DNA of 64,000 bases from Trema orientale (GCA_002914845.1 JXTC01000486.1:51808-115807), one strand, 5' to 3'; counted from the stretch's first letter, positions 1 to 13,011 are shown. Notes: generated from the sequence alone by a model not told the origin. Made by a program: numbers and translations.

Positions 1-1
1 G

Positions 2-3000
2 GATCAGTTTGTTTTCATCGGTGCTCCACCGAAAACTAGTATACCTATCATCACTGCTTTGAAGGCAAAGAAATTGTTAGACAATGGTTGTTCAGGGTAT
101 TTAGCCAACATAATAGATACTTCTATGGAACATCAATTGAGACCTGAGAATGTATCGATAGTTAAGGATTTCTTAGAAGTGTTTCTTGATGAATTACCAG
201 GATGACCACCAGACAGAGAAATTGAGTTTGTTATTAAATTATTACTTGGTACTGCACCAGTATCGAAGGCACCCTATAGAATGGCACCTGCAGAGTTGAA
301 AGAATTAAAGATACAATTACAGGAACTCATAGACAAAAAGTTCATCAGACCTAGCTATTCACCATGGGGCGCTCCAGTTTTGTTTGTCAAGAAGAAAGAT
401 GGTACCATGCGGATGTGTATTGATTACAGAGAATTGAATAAAGTGACAATCAAGAATAAGTATCCACTTCCTAGATTGATGATCTGTTTGACCAATTACA
501 GGGTTCAGCCGTATTTTTCAAGATTGACTTGAGATCGAGATACCATCAGTTAAAAATTAGAGAAGAAGATGTGCCAAAAACAGCCTTTCGGACTCGTTAT
601 GGTCATTATGAATTCTTGGTAATGCCATTCGGATTGACCAACGCCCCAACAGCCTTTATAAATATGATGAATAAAGTCTTTAAAGATTATCTAGACAAGT
701 TTGTAATAGTGTTTATTGATGATATTCTAGTTTATTCACAGTCCAAAAATGAACATAAGGAGCATTTGAGACTTACATTGCAGAGGTTGAAGGAGAAGTA
801 ACTTTATGCGAAGTTTAAAAAGTGTGAATTCTGGCTTGAGAAAGTTGCCTTTTTGGGTCATATAGTTTCTAGTGAAGGTATTTCAGTGGATCCAACAAAG
901 ATAGAAGCAGTTAGTAAGTGGTTGAGACCAAATAATGCTTCTGAGATACGAAGTTTTCTGGGATTGGCAGGCTACTACAGGAGATTTGTGGAGGGATTTT
1001 CTAGGATAGCGACACCTCTCACACAACTCACCAGAAAGAGTCAGAAATTTGAATGGACAGAGGCTTGTGAGAAAAGTTTTCAAAAGTTGAAACAAAGATT
1101 GATTTCAGCCCTAATACTCACTATTCTGTCTGGATCAAGAAACTTCGTAATTTATAGCGACGCGTCAAAGAAAGGATTGGGGTGTGTGCTAATGCAAAAT
1201 GGTAAGGTAATAGCTTATGCCTCCAGACAATTGAAAGACTACGAGCAAAAATATCCTACTCATGACCTAGAGTTAGCAGCAGTTGTATTTATTCTCAAGA
1301 TTTGGAGACATTATCTGTACGGGGAACATTGTGAAATATACACTGCCCATAAGAGTCTCAAGTACTTTTTCACACAGAAGGAATTAAACATGAGATAAAG
1401 ACGATGGTTAGAGCTGGTAAAGGACTATGATTGTGAGATTTTGTATCATCCAGGGAAAGCAAATGTTGTGGCCGATGCATTGAGTAGAAAATCACCGAGT
1501 AGTTTATCAGTTCTAAGGAAGTTATCAAAGCCACTTCTGGAGGATATGTATAGAGCACAAATTGAGATCATCATTGGTAAATTGGCAACAATGACACTTC
1601 AGTCAACGTTATTAGAAAGAATTAAACAGGGTCAGCTTACAGATCTGTATTTGTTAAGATAGAAAGATGAAGTGGAAGATAGAAAGACCACTGAATTTAG
1701 TATCTCAGTTAATAGGACTATGAAGTTTAAAGATAGATTATGTGTCCCAAATGATGAAGGACTTAAGAACGAAATCCTTATAGAGGCTTACACTACACTA
1801 TATTCATTGCACTCAGGAACTACAAAGATGTATAATGATTTGAGAATGCATTATTGGTAACCTGGAATGAAAAAGGACATCGTAGAGTTTGTAGCTAAGT
1901 GTCTCACATGTCAACAGATCAAAGCTGATCACCAATGACCCCCTGGTCTATTACGACCACTGCAGATTCCAGAATGGAAATGGGAAGAAATAACTATGGA
2001 TTTTGTGGTTGGATTACCTAGAACCTCGAAATAGCATGATGCCATATGGGTTATAGTAGACAGATACACAAAGTCAGCACACTTCCTTCCCGTACGCATG
2101 ACCTACACTATGGATCAGTTTGCAGAACTGTATATTCAAGAAATTGTGAGATTGTATGGAGTACCAGTTTCCATTATTTCAGATCGGGATCCGCAGTTCA
2201 CTTCAAAGTTTTAGGAGAGTTTGCAGATGGCCATGGGAACCGGATTGAAGTTTAGTACAGCTTTTCACCCTCCAACAGATGGACAAACAGAAAGGACAAT
2301 TCAGACTTTGGAAGATATGTTAAGAGTATGTATTCTAGATTTCCAAGGATCATGGAGTAAGTACCTGCCATTAATTGAGTTTCCTTATAATAACAGTTAT
2401 CAAGCAACAATTGGTGCAGCTCCATATGAAATGTTATATGGTAGAAAGTGTCGATCTCCTATCCATTGGGATGAAATGGGAGAAAAGAAGTATCTTGGCC
2501 CAGAGTTAGTCAAAGAAACCACAGAGGCAACAGAAAAGATAAGAAAAAGAATGCTTGCTACACATAATCGACAAAAGAAGTACGCTGATCCAATGCGAAG
2601 AGATATTGAATTCAATGTAGGAGACATGGTATTTTTAAAAGTAGCACCAATGAAAGGAGTGATGAGATTTGGAAAGAAATGAAAGTTGAGTCCTAGATTT
2701 ATTAGACCTTTCGAGATCCTTGAAAGAGTTGGAAACGTAGCATACAGACTTGCTTTACCTCCATCACTGTCAAGCGCACACAATGTCTTTCACATCTTTT
2801 TATTGAGGAAATATGTTTTAGACCCCTCCCATCTGTTGAGTTATGAGCCACTAGAGCTGAATCGAGATTTGACATATGAGGAACGACCAGTACAGATACT
2901 TGATAAAAAAGAGAAAGAATTGAGAAACAAAAAAATTCTATAAGTTAAAGTTTTGTGGAGGAATTTCGCTGTAGAAAAAGCGACTTGGGAGAGAGAGGAT

Positions 3001-3036
3001 GAAATGAGGATCAAGTATCCAGAATTATTTGGGTGA
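2..3036 (+). pseudogene. Decayed chromovirus pol polyprotein (RT-RNase H-integrase-chromodomain)
   Basis: The reading frame begins at base 2 with DQFVFIGAPP, the end of the aspartic protease region. RT follows with [20 protein letters not shown] at about 365-424, MPFGLTNAP at about 622 and the catalytic FIDDILVYS at about 712. RNase H has the DAS motif (about 1160). The integrase zinc-binding CLTCQQ is at about 1900, the catalytic-core DFV at about 1998, SDRDPQF at about 2180, and the DGQTER glutamate at about 2280. A chromodomain (about 2945-3033: VLWRNF...ATWERE) precedes the TGA at 3034-3036. In-frame stops occur at 203-205, about 799, 1396, 1660, 1858, 2031, 2212 and 2680, and the frame shifts around 490-530, so no polyprotein is possible. 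Many stops look like C-to-T changes, as expected in a methylated, silenced element. Confidence 0.93.
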
Positions 3037-3060
3037 GCAAATTTCGAAGACGAAATTTTT

Positions 3061-3076
3061 ATAAGGAGGAGTGGAT
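3061..3076 (+). other. Polypurine tract of the left chromovirus
   Basis: ATAAGGAGGAGTGGAT sits directly before the TGTGATATCC start of the 3' LTR and just after the pol stop. This is the position of the plus-strand primer in LTR retrotransposons. The upstream GAAGACGAAATTTTTA resembles the conserved leader of Tekay-type polypurine tracts. Confidence 0.8.
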
Positions 3077-6000
3077 TGTGATATCCAGCTCCTAACATAA
3101 TTAAGAGAGCCAATAATAAACATGCTCTAATTGCATACTAGGCATCTAGAAGTCATTAATACCAGTTTCGTAAAAACATGCTCATTCATTATGTTATGTT
3201 CATTCACATACATATTATTGTACTAATGATTGCTGAAGTATTCCGATGCAGTGTAAATGTTCAATACCCTCAGAAAGAGAGAGCTCGATGTGCTAAAAGA
3301 ACAAAGGATATAATTATGAAAGTAATACTATGTGCGCATGCATTAAGATCGTACTTGTTGATAACTTGGTCAAATAGTAGTTTTTCGGTAAAATACAATT
3401 TTCACACACTTCGGAGCCAAATTCACTGTGTGTTTAACACGTCAAATAGGCCTAATTTAATGTCTAGGACTCATTTATAGCATTTTATTTGTCGGCTCCA
3501 GGTAAGCACGAGGTGGCATTCTGGACACTAATTTATATTTAGTTGCACTAAGCTGGCTTAGATTAAGCTTAATTGCGTAATGTCGTTTTTGTGCATTCTA
3601 ATAATTAAGTGCTAATACTATGTTTGCCATATTAATTGGAGTGTAATTGACTTTCTTTTTATGTTTAATGACTAGTTATAGGGCTAGGTTCCACTAGATT
3701 ACAATAAGATTGGCCATATAGGATTATAGGTCAAAGTATGACTAGTTTGCACCTTCTAAGCTAGGTTTCACCGTTTTAGACTATACTTGGGTGTATAGGA
3801 TGGACCAGCAATGTGGTGAGTATGCTAAGGATGTTTTAAAGCTGGACACATGGAAAGCAATGAGCAAAATACCCAAAATACCCCTTAGAATTTAAGTTAT
3901 GCTATTTCTTAGACATTAAGTATCACTTTTTGACCAAATCTGGTCATTTGCTTTCCCTTTCTCTCCAGCCACAACCTGAGCCTCTCCAATACCTTCCTAC
4001 ACTTTCCTCAACTCCTCTTATCCATATCCAAGAGTTTCCAAGTGATAGAACTGAAATTGGAGCTCTAGAAAGCAAGATAGACCAAAACTAGTCAAGGTAG
4101 CTCTACTAAGTTCTTCTTTCTAGGTCTTGTCCTTTAATTTCAATTCTGTACTTGTTCCAACTTAAATATTGGTTTCATCAGGTCCTCTTAAGTTCAGAAA
4201 TCCATTTCTAAGCCTTGGGAATCAGTTTGGTAGAGATAGGAGGCAAGAACACTAGTAAAGACTCAAACTAGTCAAGGTGAAGTTTATATTGGATTTTGAA
4301 TTTGTAAAAAGTTTCCTTTATTTCAGCTCTTAAACCTAAGTTATTTTTTGATGAATAATNTTAAACCTAAAGCCCCAAAGTTTGTTATTTATGGAGTTAA
4401 GTGTTTTTATGTGTAATAGATTAAGTTTTCTATGTTTGTAATATGATTTCTTAAATTTGGACTGCTTGTTTAAACCGAAAAAGAGTTCAAGTGCACATAA
4501 ATTGTTCTAAGTAATCCTCTTGATGTGTATATGTGGGAATTGGATTGTTAATTGTTATTGCAAGTTTAAAACCTTAATTTTAATCATGTGGGAATGTCCT
4601 AAAAATAGGGGAGGTGCTGTCCAAATGTTTTTAATTTGAAATGGCACCATTTAGGAGCAAATGGTCTAGTTTTTACAAAATGATGTGCCATTTTAGATCA
4701 TTTTGTATTAATGAACTAGCATTCATATTTTAATACTTTTGAACAGTTTTTCGATGCTAGTTATTGATTGTCAAGTGCCTTAGGTGATTTATATACTTCC
4801 GAGCCATTTTAAGATCAAATTTTTTAATTTGGTGAAAATTGTCGATTCGGTCTTGTTTAAGTATTTTAATGTATTCTTTTTGTAAAATATGCATCATGAG
4901 TAATAGTAATTTATAACAGGTGATTAGCACACCAATCTCTGGAGGATATTGAGTCTTTCCACTATCAATTCCTATTCAGGACACAAGGTAAGTAAAATAC
5001 TCAACTGCAACACAAGAATTATGTGCTATATAAGTATCTATTATGTTTCCATGTTTTGCATTTATTCTAGTTATGAGTATGACCATCAGCATTTTGATTT
5101 CAGCATATATATGCTTGGTAATTTTGGTGTGGTAATATTATGTACACCATGCATGTTTTATGAAAAAGTTTAAGAAGGGTAATATGATTTATGAAATGCC
5201 TTAGTATTATTGTGTAAAACTATTTTATCATAGAGAAGTTAAGACCAGGTAACTTTCAGAAGGTTTTGTGTCACTGTTACGGAGAAGTGGGATAAATATT
5301 TACAGTTTCAGAGTGGCAGCCCCAGGAAAGGGACAAGTGTGACAGGTTTAGTCATAAGGTTTGCCACAATATTCCTCCTCCAAGTTATATAATAGATTAC
5401 ACTACAGTCTCGGGCCGCCTTATCTCTTGAGCTCGATGGGGTAATGATGGACTAAGGTTAGTAACGAGTCCCACTATGGTGAGAGCCAGCAGGAGGAGAG
5501 CCTATAGGATATCATTAGTTCAGGAAGCCCTACAGGCACGGTGCCGAACCGGACAGTGGGCACATGACAGGGAAGGGTCTAAAGGAGAAATATTTATACC
5601 AAAACATTTAAGCAAGCATGGTCATACATTTAATTCATTTCATTGAGCAACATGTCATCTATTATTTTATTTACTGAGCTGTAGCTCATTGTAGTCTTGT
5701 GTTGCAGGTAATGATTGAGATGACAGCATGAGCTTGTGAGCTGGAGTAGAGGCCCATCCTTGCTGTTTTACATATGGATATTTTGACCACATGTGGGGGG
5801 CCTAGTTTGTATATTTTGGGATGTTTTACAGTCTCTCAATGAAGTTATTTTTAGTTCATTTCTTTTGGAACCTATTACTATCTTTCGTTTGTAATATATT
5901 TATATACTAATCCACACTAGGTTTGTAAGTAAAATCATCTACTCCAGAGTTTTAAAGAGAATGAAAAGCTCAAATTGGCCGTATTTTTAGAAAAATAAAT

Positions 6001-6084
6001 ATAGGACTATTTTCCGAAAGTAACGCCTTGTATTTAGAAAGTTAATAAATTTCCTACTAGTAATATGAACATGAGGGCATTGCA
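3077..6084 (+). repeat. 3' LTR of the left chromovirus (about 3.0 kb)
   Basis: It starts TGTGATATCC after the polypurine tract. I place the end at GGGCATTGCA (6075-6084), because plant chromovirus LTRs often end in a complement of TGTAATGCCC. The first roughly 1.6 kb is clearly homologous to the solo LTR at 28791; after about 4.7 kb the two diverge. One unresolved base (N) is at 4360, where the other copy has about 58 extra bases. The 3' boundary is the less certain end. Confidence 0.7.
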
Positions 6085-6996
6085 ATTTAAATTGTAAATG
6101 AGTGAAATCAATAGAGGTCAATATTCTCTACTGTTTGATAAAACATATTTGTTGAATTATATAGTTATAATTAATAATATAGAATTTGGTGAAATAATAT
6201 CTCTTGGTGGATTTTGGTACTTGATCATAAGTCTTAGGTCTAAGCGTGTCAACAATGATTTAGTTAGATGTTGACTGATGATCATTTGAGAAATTGGTAA
6301 GAACCAAGATACATATGCTTATGTTTTTACAAAGGGGTATTAGCAAAGAATCATTATGGCATGGGGCGTTACTCTAATATATAGCATAGATAGTTAGAGT
6401 GTAATTTTAGTCCTTTAGTGGAATCGACTTGAAATTAAATAATTAACAGGTCAGTTTAATTATTGCAGAGCCAATTGTATATGTTCCACAAGATCCCTAG
6501 GCTAACATATCTCAATGGTCGCACTATCACTGGACTGGACCGATTATAAGTTAATTGGACAAAATTAAGTGGGACTGCTTGAAGACCAACATGCCTAGCC
6601 CAGTTACTGGGCCTGGGCATGTGGCACAATCTGGGGAAGAGGATTGGCTTCAGTATTGCTAAATTCTGGATAAAACTGATAAGCTTGGTCACTATATTAT
6701 CAATCTTTCTCATATGATAATTTCTATATAAAGTTTGATTGTGATTCCCATTAATTGATTACGTTCAATGAACCTAGATATAATTAGATACTAATTATAG
6801 TTAATTGAATGTTAACAAATCAAAGAAAAACTGACAAAATAATATTTGATTGATTGCTGAATGTAAAAGGTAAATCAAGATAGTTAAATATTACAAATTG
6901 TGAAATCAGGTAACAAAGTATTCCTAAAAAGGGAATTACCTAATTTTGGCGAATTTTGGCCAATAAGGAAAGAGCCCATATACCTACAGCATAATG
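6085..6996 (+). repeat. Left part of an old copia-type LTR (interrupted)
   Basis: There is no coding capacity. It contains the phrase AGTCCTTTAGTGGAAT (about 6410), which also occurs in the copia LTR at about 20750 (ACCTTTAGTGGAATAAG), in a similar AT-rich setting. Joined across the minus-strand element at 6997-12617, it continues smoothly into 12618, which has a TATA box. I therefore read it as one LTR split by later insertions. Its true 5' end may lie left of the chromovirus. Confidence 0.45.
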
Positions 6997-8496
6997 TGTT
7001 ATGCTAAATACATATATGTAAATTAACCGCAAGTAAACGGGTCATATACAGGTAATAAAGTGATAAATATAGAGTTATCAATCCCATGAGGAATTGGGTG
7101 TTAAATTATCGTTAATTATCGGAATTATCGTAACCTAACTTTATCTAGGCAATCAAACTAAATAAGTTTATAAATTAAATAAATACAAATATAAATAGAA
7201 ATTCAAAAATAAAATATGGAGACTTCTATGCACAAATATACTAGGGGATTGAATTCACCTAACTATCAACTATGTCTTTTGATCATCAATTGCATTCTAA
7301 TCAATTATTCCTAGTTTATAAGCTAAGAATCCAAAGGTATTTCTACTCCCTCTCTCGAGTGCCGAGTGAAATCATTCCTAAATTCCAGTACTAATATCTC
7401 TATTCCAAACCTAGAAATTAAGAATTCATTATGTTCAATAGTTCTTTGATTATAACTTCAAAGGCGTTATAGGTTCTCTCAAACTCTATAAGTCCTAGGT
7501 TATACTATCCTATAGTTGTTTCTAAAATTCCCTTTCTCAAGTATCAAATGCTAGAACCAAATCATCCAACTAGTAGCTAATTAGTTAAGAAGCATTAACC
7601 ATGGAATAGCATAAATAAATTCAAGAACAATATCAAAGAACATATTAGAATTCAAGATATAGAATCAAAGTCTAAATTATATCATTCCCTAAGCATATGA
7701 TAATTAGTTCAACATAAGAGAGTCCAATACTAATTTCAACAAGAATTTTATATATCCAAATATATTCAATTATCAAGCATGATACAAAATTCAAATGAAA
7801 TTAGGGTGAGAAAGAGGAAGAAAAAAACTCTTTTGTAGAGGTAGAACTTCAAGCTTCAATCTTTTCAAGCCACTCTCTCAAGCATCCTCTCCAAGATTTT
7901 TGCTCCAAGCTCCTTCCTATCTAGGAATTTTGAGTTTTCTTTGTTGTGCTTTCTCTCTAACTCTCCACCCTTGAAATGGAGGGTTAAGGATGTATTTAAG
8001 GGGCTCCAAGGTGACCTAGGCTGGATGGAATGTCAACCATTCGATCAGATCACATCAATGGTCCAGATTGGCTCTAAAAACTCGCTAAAAATGCACTTCA
8101 GGATGCTGGGTAGCTCCACGGCTCTCCTTAGCAAGCACTGCGATGCTGTAGCCTCTGGAAGTCTGATTTCCAGGCAGCACCGCGGTGCTACTACTACAGT
8201 GCCGCAGTGCTCTCAGCTCTAGAACTCAGCATGACAGCTTTTCTTCCTGAGGGTGCTGTTTTTTCGTTTTAGCTCTATTTAACTTGATTTTCATTGCGTT
8301 GTATTCGTATCGGACTCAACGTTCATCCAAAATAGTTGAAATATCCATATTTTTCACCTATTTATCTTGATTCTTATTTATTCATAAGAACTATAAAAAC
8401 AAAGCAAAAGCACATGAAACCAACATAAATGCTTGAGAACTTACAATTATTTAAGCTGAATGATACTTAATTTGTGAGTGAATTAATTACTCATCA
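6997..8496 (-). repeat. 3' LTR of the minus-strand LARD-like element
   Basis: This is about 1.5 kb, homologous over its whole length to 11165-12617, with small indels and substitutions. The LTR includes the stretch around 7941-8222, which is open by chance and is not a gene. Inner edge: the TCATCA at 8491-8496. Confidence 0.88.
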
Positions 8497-8513
8497 AATA
8501 CCCCCAAGCTCAA
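8497..8513 (-). other. Polypurine tract of the LARD-like element
   Basis: On the minus strand this reads as a GAGCTTGGGGGTATT purine-rich run abutting the TGATGAGT start of the LTR, the expected plus-strand priming site. Confidence 0.75.
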
Positions 8514-10749
8514 ATATTTGCTTGTCCTCAAGTAAAACAAAATAAGAAAAAGAAAAGCAAAATACAAATCAAGTACCAATGATATAAACGGAAAATTGTG
8601 AGTTTCATATTGAATCAAAAACAGTGCAAGTATTTCCGAAGCCACAAAATGTTTCATGCTCAAAGGAAATGCAAACATTGAACTTATTTAGATTTTCAAC
8701 TTCAAGCGTCAATTTAACTCCACTCATGACTCTTAATGTGTAAGTGTGTGCAAAATCAATATCACTTAATAAAATGAACTTTAGATAGACTTGTGTGTTT
8801 CAATAGACAATGAAAGATCTCTATATGATACAATTTGGAACTACCATATGCTTAATTTTCATGTTACTCTCTATTAATGTATGTTAGTATATCATCAAAA
8901 ATCAAAAGGTCTTTTACTAAGCTTGTAATGTCGGCTCGGGCAAAAATAAGATAATTTTGAAAAAATTTGAGGTTCAAATCACCCTTAATCACATTAATCT
9001 ATGGCCTTTGTAGAGTTATTTCTTGGTATACTAAATAATACTCTCACACTTCTTTTCAACTAAATTTCTTTTCTACCAACGCTCCGCCAAACACTTATTT
9101 AATTTTTTTTCCTTTTTGTTCTTTTTTCCTTTTTTTTTTTTTTGAAATGAAAGATATGAAATAAGACCAAAGGGTGAAAATCAAAAACCTCTCCCCCAAA
9201 CTCAAATAAAAAACAAAATAGAAGGTAAGGACATAAATTTTTTACCAAATTATCCATTTCTCTTTTTTTTTTTTTTTTGGCTTTCATAACACCACCCTTC
9301 CTCCCAACATGACCATCTTTAAAACAATCAACATGCTTAAAGGATAAGAGTTGGTGGTCATTATTTTGGTTTAGCAAAATTGTGGTAGAAAAAGAAAGGT
9401 ACAAATAGGCACAAAGTAGGTGTATTAGGATGATAATATATCAAGGTTAGCTTGAAAGGCTCAAACGGTCCAAAGATAGTCTAAATCATTTCTCCAATAA
9501 CACCTAACATAGAATTTCGCCTCAAGCTTCACTCAAATGGGTTCTAGAGTTCATGAGATGTCAATGCATATCTAATACACATATGTTTTCTGCAAAAGCT
9601 CAAAGAGTCAAGTGAACATGATTATCGTACTCAAATATGTAGAATAAACAATGAGGTTCAATTAATGCGAGTCAAGCACACTAACAGTTTCAATGAATTG
9701 CATTTCAAAAGACCTAAAGAACATTTAGTGACTAAAGTCATCATTAATAACGAGTTGTCTCATCTCAACAAAACTCTAAAGAAAAGTAAGAAAAAAAATA
9801 TTCCTAAAAGTACACAACTCATGGAAAGAAAATCATGCAAACCAACACACAAGTAAAGCCACACCCAAAAATTAACTAACCAACAAGTATTTTCACCCCC
9901 AAACTCAAAATTAGCAATGTTTTCAATATTTAGATATTCAATGTAAGCACAAGAGAAAATAACACGTACCAGGGAGGCTAGACATTCCTGCCTCCTATTC
10001 AGGTTGGCAAAAGTGGTGCTCCAGGCAAGGTGGCTCTAACTTGGGTGGTGCGAGACTCCTTTTCATACTTTGTATCTTTAGGCTTATTCATGCACAACTT
10101 GGTGAAGCTCATCAAATAGCTGCTTCCGCCCATAGTATGCGTTATACAACACAACAAATAGGTCTTGTTTTTGAGCGCCCTCAAGTTTGGCGATATTTGG
10201 AAGTGATCAGCTCGTATGCTCAACTTAATTTGGCACTGATACATGTATTTGGTAGGCTTGAATAAATAATGCTAGCGGTGGTGAAGGAAGTGTTGGCCAC
10301 ATAAGATCGTCATAAATATGATCTTTGATGAATGGTGGTGGCATGATGATTCGGATCTCAAAGGGTGAAGATTCACAATTGTTGTCTTGTGATTCTTCCT
10401 CCTTGATCCCCTCTTGATTCTCCTCCTCACTTGAGCCCTTATTATCAAACAAATCCAAGATCCTCCCGCTTGTGCTTAGCTCCTCATAGTGGCTTTCATC
10501 ATTGTTTATAACATGTATATCAATTATGGCCATTGCCCTTGTCATGGCCTCATGGGAGTCATAAAGAGCCTTTAATTATGAATTACGAATGGTCTCCATT
10601 CTCTCCTACTCCTCATGGCAAAATCTTGTCTCCTCTGAAAATTGTGCAAAAAGATATTCAAGGTCAGGAGAAGGCTCCTCTTGGTTATGTGGCACACTAT
10701 GGTGTCGAAATGTTAGAATTATCTCTCAAACCGAGGTGGCTTGGTAGAT
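8514..10749 (-). other. Interior of the LARD-like element, mostly non-coding
   Basis: AT-rich, with T-runs near 9120-9140 and 9262-9280. On the minus strand a 106-codon open stretch (10225-10545) is acidic (EEENQEGIKEEESQ) and lies downstream of the gag remnant. It could be a residue of the gag C-terminus or chance. No zinc knuckle, protease, RT or integrase motifs are visible in any frame. Confidence 0.5.
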
Positions 10750-10990
10750 ATCTCCAACTCCGATAATCAAAGTCAGCCATGTCTTCTAACAACCAATAAG
10801 CTTCATTCGTTGATAATTGGTGGATAGAGGTGGTACCATTTCCTCTTTCCACCTATATTCTTGTTTCAGGCCGAAGGTTGTTGAGAAAAATTTGTATTTG
10901 ATACTCCAGAGATAAACTATGATTTGGGCATAATATGAGCAACTTCTTGTATCTCTATCATGCACAATAAAATGGCTTCGAGTCTCTTTG
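10750..10990 (-). pseudogene. Retrotransposon gag remnant
   Basis: Minus-strand translation gives RYKKLLILCPNHSLSLEYQ followed by IQIFLNNLRPETRI, then a stop, then VERGNGTTSIHQLSTNEAYW. This is the signature of the retrotransposon gag (capsid) domain of plant Ty3/gypsy elements. The segment has in-frame stops, including a TAG read at about 10853-10855. Gag is the only protein-coding trace in this element. Confidence 0.7.
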
Positions 10991-11140
10991 AGCAAACCAT
11001 AAGAGGACTTGTTGATCTAACATCTCCAAAAACCTTGCAAAACAAACATTCAAAAATAAAAATTAAAGGAATGAAAATAAACGCCTAAATTAAAATCAAG
11101 TTACTTACTCCCGATATCAACAACAATCTAAAACACCGAT

Positions 11141-11158
11141 TCTCCAGTAACGGTGCCA
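11141..11158 (-). other. Primer-binding site of the LARD-like element
   Basis: The minus strand reads TGGCACCGTTACTGGAGA a few bases inside the 5' LTR. It differs by four transitions from TGGCGCCGTTGCCGGGGA, the tRNA-Asp-type primer site known from Athila and related plant elements. It fixes the orientation of the element. Confidence 0.75.
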
Positions 11159-11164
11159 AAAACT

Positions 11165-12617
11165 TGTCATGTTAAATGCATATACGTAAATTAACCGCAA
11201 GTGCATGGGTCATAAACAAGTAATAAAATGATAAGTATAGAGTTGTCGATCCCACGAGGAATTGGGTGTTAAATTATCATTAATTACCGGAATTGTCGTA
11301 ACCTAACTTTATCTAAGCAACCAAACTAAATAAGTTTATAATTTAAATCAATACAAATATAAATAGAAATTTAAAAATAAAATATGGAGACTTTTATATA
11401 TAAATATACTAAGAGATTGAATTCACCTAACTATCAACTATGTCTTTTGATCACCAATTGCATTCTAATCAATTATTCCTAGTTTATAAGCTAAGAACCC
11501 AAATGTATTTCTACTCTCACTCTCGAGTGCCGAGTGAAATTATTCCTAAATCTCAGTTCCAATATCTCTATTCCAAACCTAGAAATTAAGAATTCATTAT
11601 GTTCAATGGTTCTTTGATCTTGACTTCAAAAGAGTTATAGGTTCTCTCAAACTCTACAAGTCCTAGGTTATACTATCCTATGGTTGTTTCTAAAATTCCC
11701 TCTCCCAAGTATCAAATTTTAGAAACCAAATCATCCAACTAGTAACTAATTAGTTGAGAATCATTAAGTATGGAATAGTATAAATAAATTCAAGAACAAC
11801 ATCAAAGAATATATTAGAAATTAAGATATAGAATCAAAGTCTAAGTTACATCATTCCCCAAGTATATGACAATTAGTTCAACATAGGAGAATTCAATACT
11901 AATTTCAACAAGAGTTTTATATATCTAAATATATTCAATAATCAAGCATAAAACAAAATTCAAATGAAATTAGGGTGAGAAAGAGGAAGAGAAAAACTCT
12001 TTTGTAGAGGTAGAACTTAAAGCTTCAATCTCTTAAAGGCACTCTCTTAAGTATCCTCTCCAAGATTTTTGCTCTAAGCTCTTTCGTCTCTAGGATTTTT
12101 GAGCTCTTTTTGTTGTACTTTCTCTCCAAATCTCTACCCTTGAAATGGAGGCTTAAAAATATATTTAAGAGGCTCCAAGGTGACCTAAGCCAGGTGGAAT
12201 GTCAATCATTCGATCTAATGGCATCAACTGGCCAGATTTACGCTAAAAACTCACTAAAAATGCGCTTCAGGATGCTGGGTAGTGCCCGACACTGTAGCCT
12301 CTAGAAGTCTGATTTCCAGGCAGCACCACGGCACTCTAGGCTCTGGAACTCAGCACGACAGCTTTTCTTCTCGGGGGCGCTGTTTCTTCGTTTTAGCTCC
12401 GTTTTGCCTGATTTTCATTGCGTTGCATTCGTATCGGACTACTTTCATTAAAATAGTTGAAATATCCATATTTGTCATTAATTTATCTTGATTCTCATTT
12501 ATTTATAGGAACTACAAAAACAAAGCAAAAGCACATCAAACCAATATAAATGCTTGAGAACTTACAATTATTTGAGCTGAATGATACTTGATTTATGAGT
12601 GAATTAATCACTCATCA
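11165..12617 (-). repeat. 5' LTR of the minus-strand LARD-like element
   Basis: This is about 1.45 kb, paired with 6997-8496. It starts at TGTCATGTTAAATG (plus-strand view) and ends at CTCATCA (12611-12617). Confidence 0.88.
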
Positions 12618-12954
12618 CAATGACTATGGTGTATGGGACTTTGGGGTTTCCTTATGGATACCTCCTTCCTATTACCTATAAATAGGAGACTCTAGACACC
12701 CATTTCACAAGGAACATAAATTATAATAAAGTTCTATTAATTTTTCTAGGGAAAGAAGATTCACAAAGATAAGTGAACAGTTCATATTCTGTTCTTTGAT
12801 TTCTTTGTGAATCAACAAACAATTTCTAACTTGATCTTTTCTTGTGTATCATATAGAGACCACACTCTTATGTGACTATACAGAATGATAGTCTGGAAGA
12901 TCGTGTAGGATTGGAATTATTCTCTGGGTCGTCTCAGATCCATAAGAGGTATAT
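12618..12954 (+). repeat. Right part of the old copia-type LTR, with TATA box
   Basis: This continues 6085-6996 across the LARD-like insertion. TATAAATA at 12677-12684 in a CCTATAAATAGGAG context looks like an LTR promoter, followed by a leader-like stretch. It is cut at 12954 by the copia element whose duplicated target TATAT is at 12950-12954 and 21725-21729, so the same LTR presumably resumes at 21730. Confidence 0.5.
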
Positions 12955-13011
12955 TGTTAGGATTATTCCTAAAAAGTATTTATTATTTATGGATATTTAT
13001 TGAATATTTCA
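12955..13011 (+). repeat. Remnant of the copia 5' LTR (57 bp)
   Basis: TGTTAGGATTATTCCTAAAA and the following bases align with the first 57 bases of the LTR at 19933 with only a few differences. Similarity stops at about 13011, where MULE-like sequence starts. Confidence 0.8.

Larger units (their letters stand above)
1..6084 (+). mobile_element. Ty3/gypsy chromovirus (Tekay/Del-like), 3' part: PR end, pol, chromodomain, 3' LTR
   Basis: The window opens inside the protease-RT linker of an LTR retrotransposon. RT, RNase H, integrase and a C-terminal chromodomain follow in Ty3/gypsy order, then a purine-rich tract and a long LTR. The 5' LTR and gag lie off the left edge, so no target-site duplication can be checked. 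The 54 bases at the left edge match the last bases of the window almost exactly, so a second copy of the same family lies at the right edge. Lineage is assigned from the domain order and the chromodomain; it is not a database result. Confidence 0.9.
6997..12617 (-). mobile_element. Non-autonomous LTR retrotransposon (LARD-like), minus strand
   Basis: Two direct repeats (6997-8496 and 11165-12617) flank a 2.67-kb interior. Read on the minus strand each LTR starts TGATGAGT and ends in TGACA or AACA. The interior begins with a primer-binding site next to the right LTR and ends with a GAGCTTGGGGGT polypurine tract next to the left LTR, which fixes the orientation. Flanks are TAATG (6992-6996) and CAATG (12618-12622), a 5-bp target duplication with one mismatch. 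Only a gag remnant is coding; no RT, integrase or protease is visible, so it depended on another element for movement. Confidence 0.88.

Noticed and set aside
9099..9404. Lys-rich minus-strand open frame in the LARD-like interior
   Set aside because: It is produced by two poly-T tracts; there is no domain.
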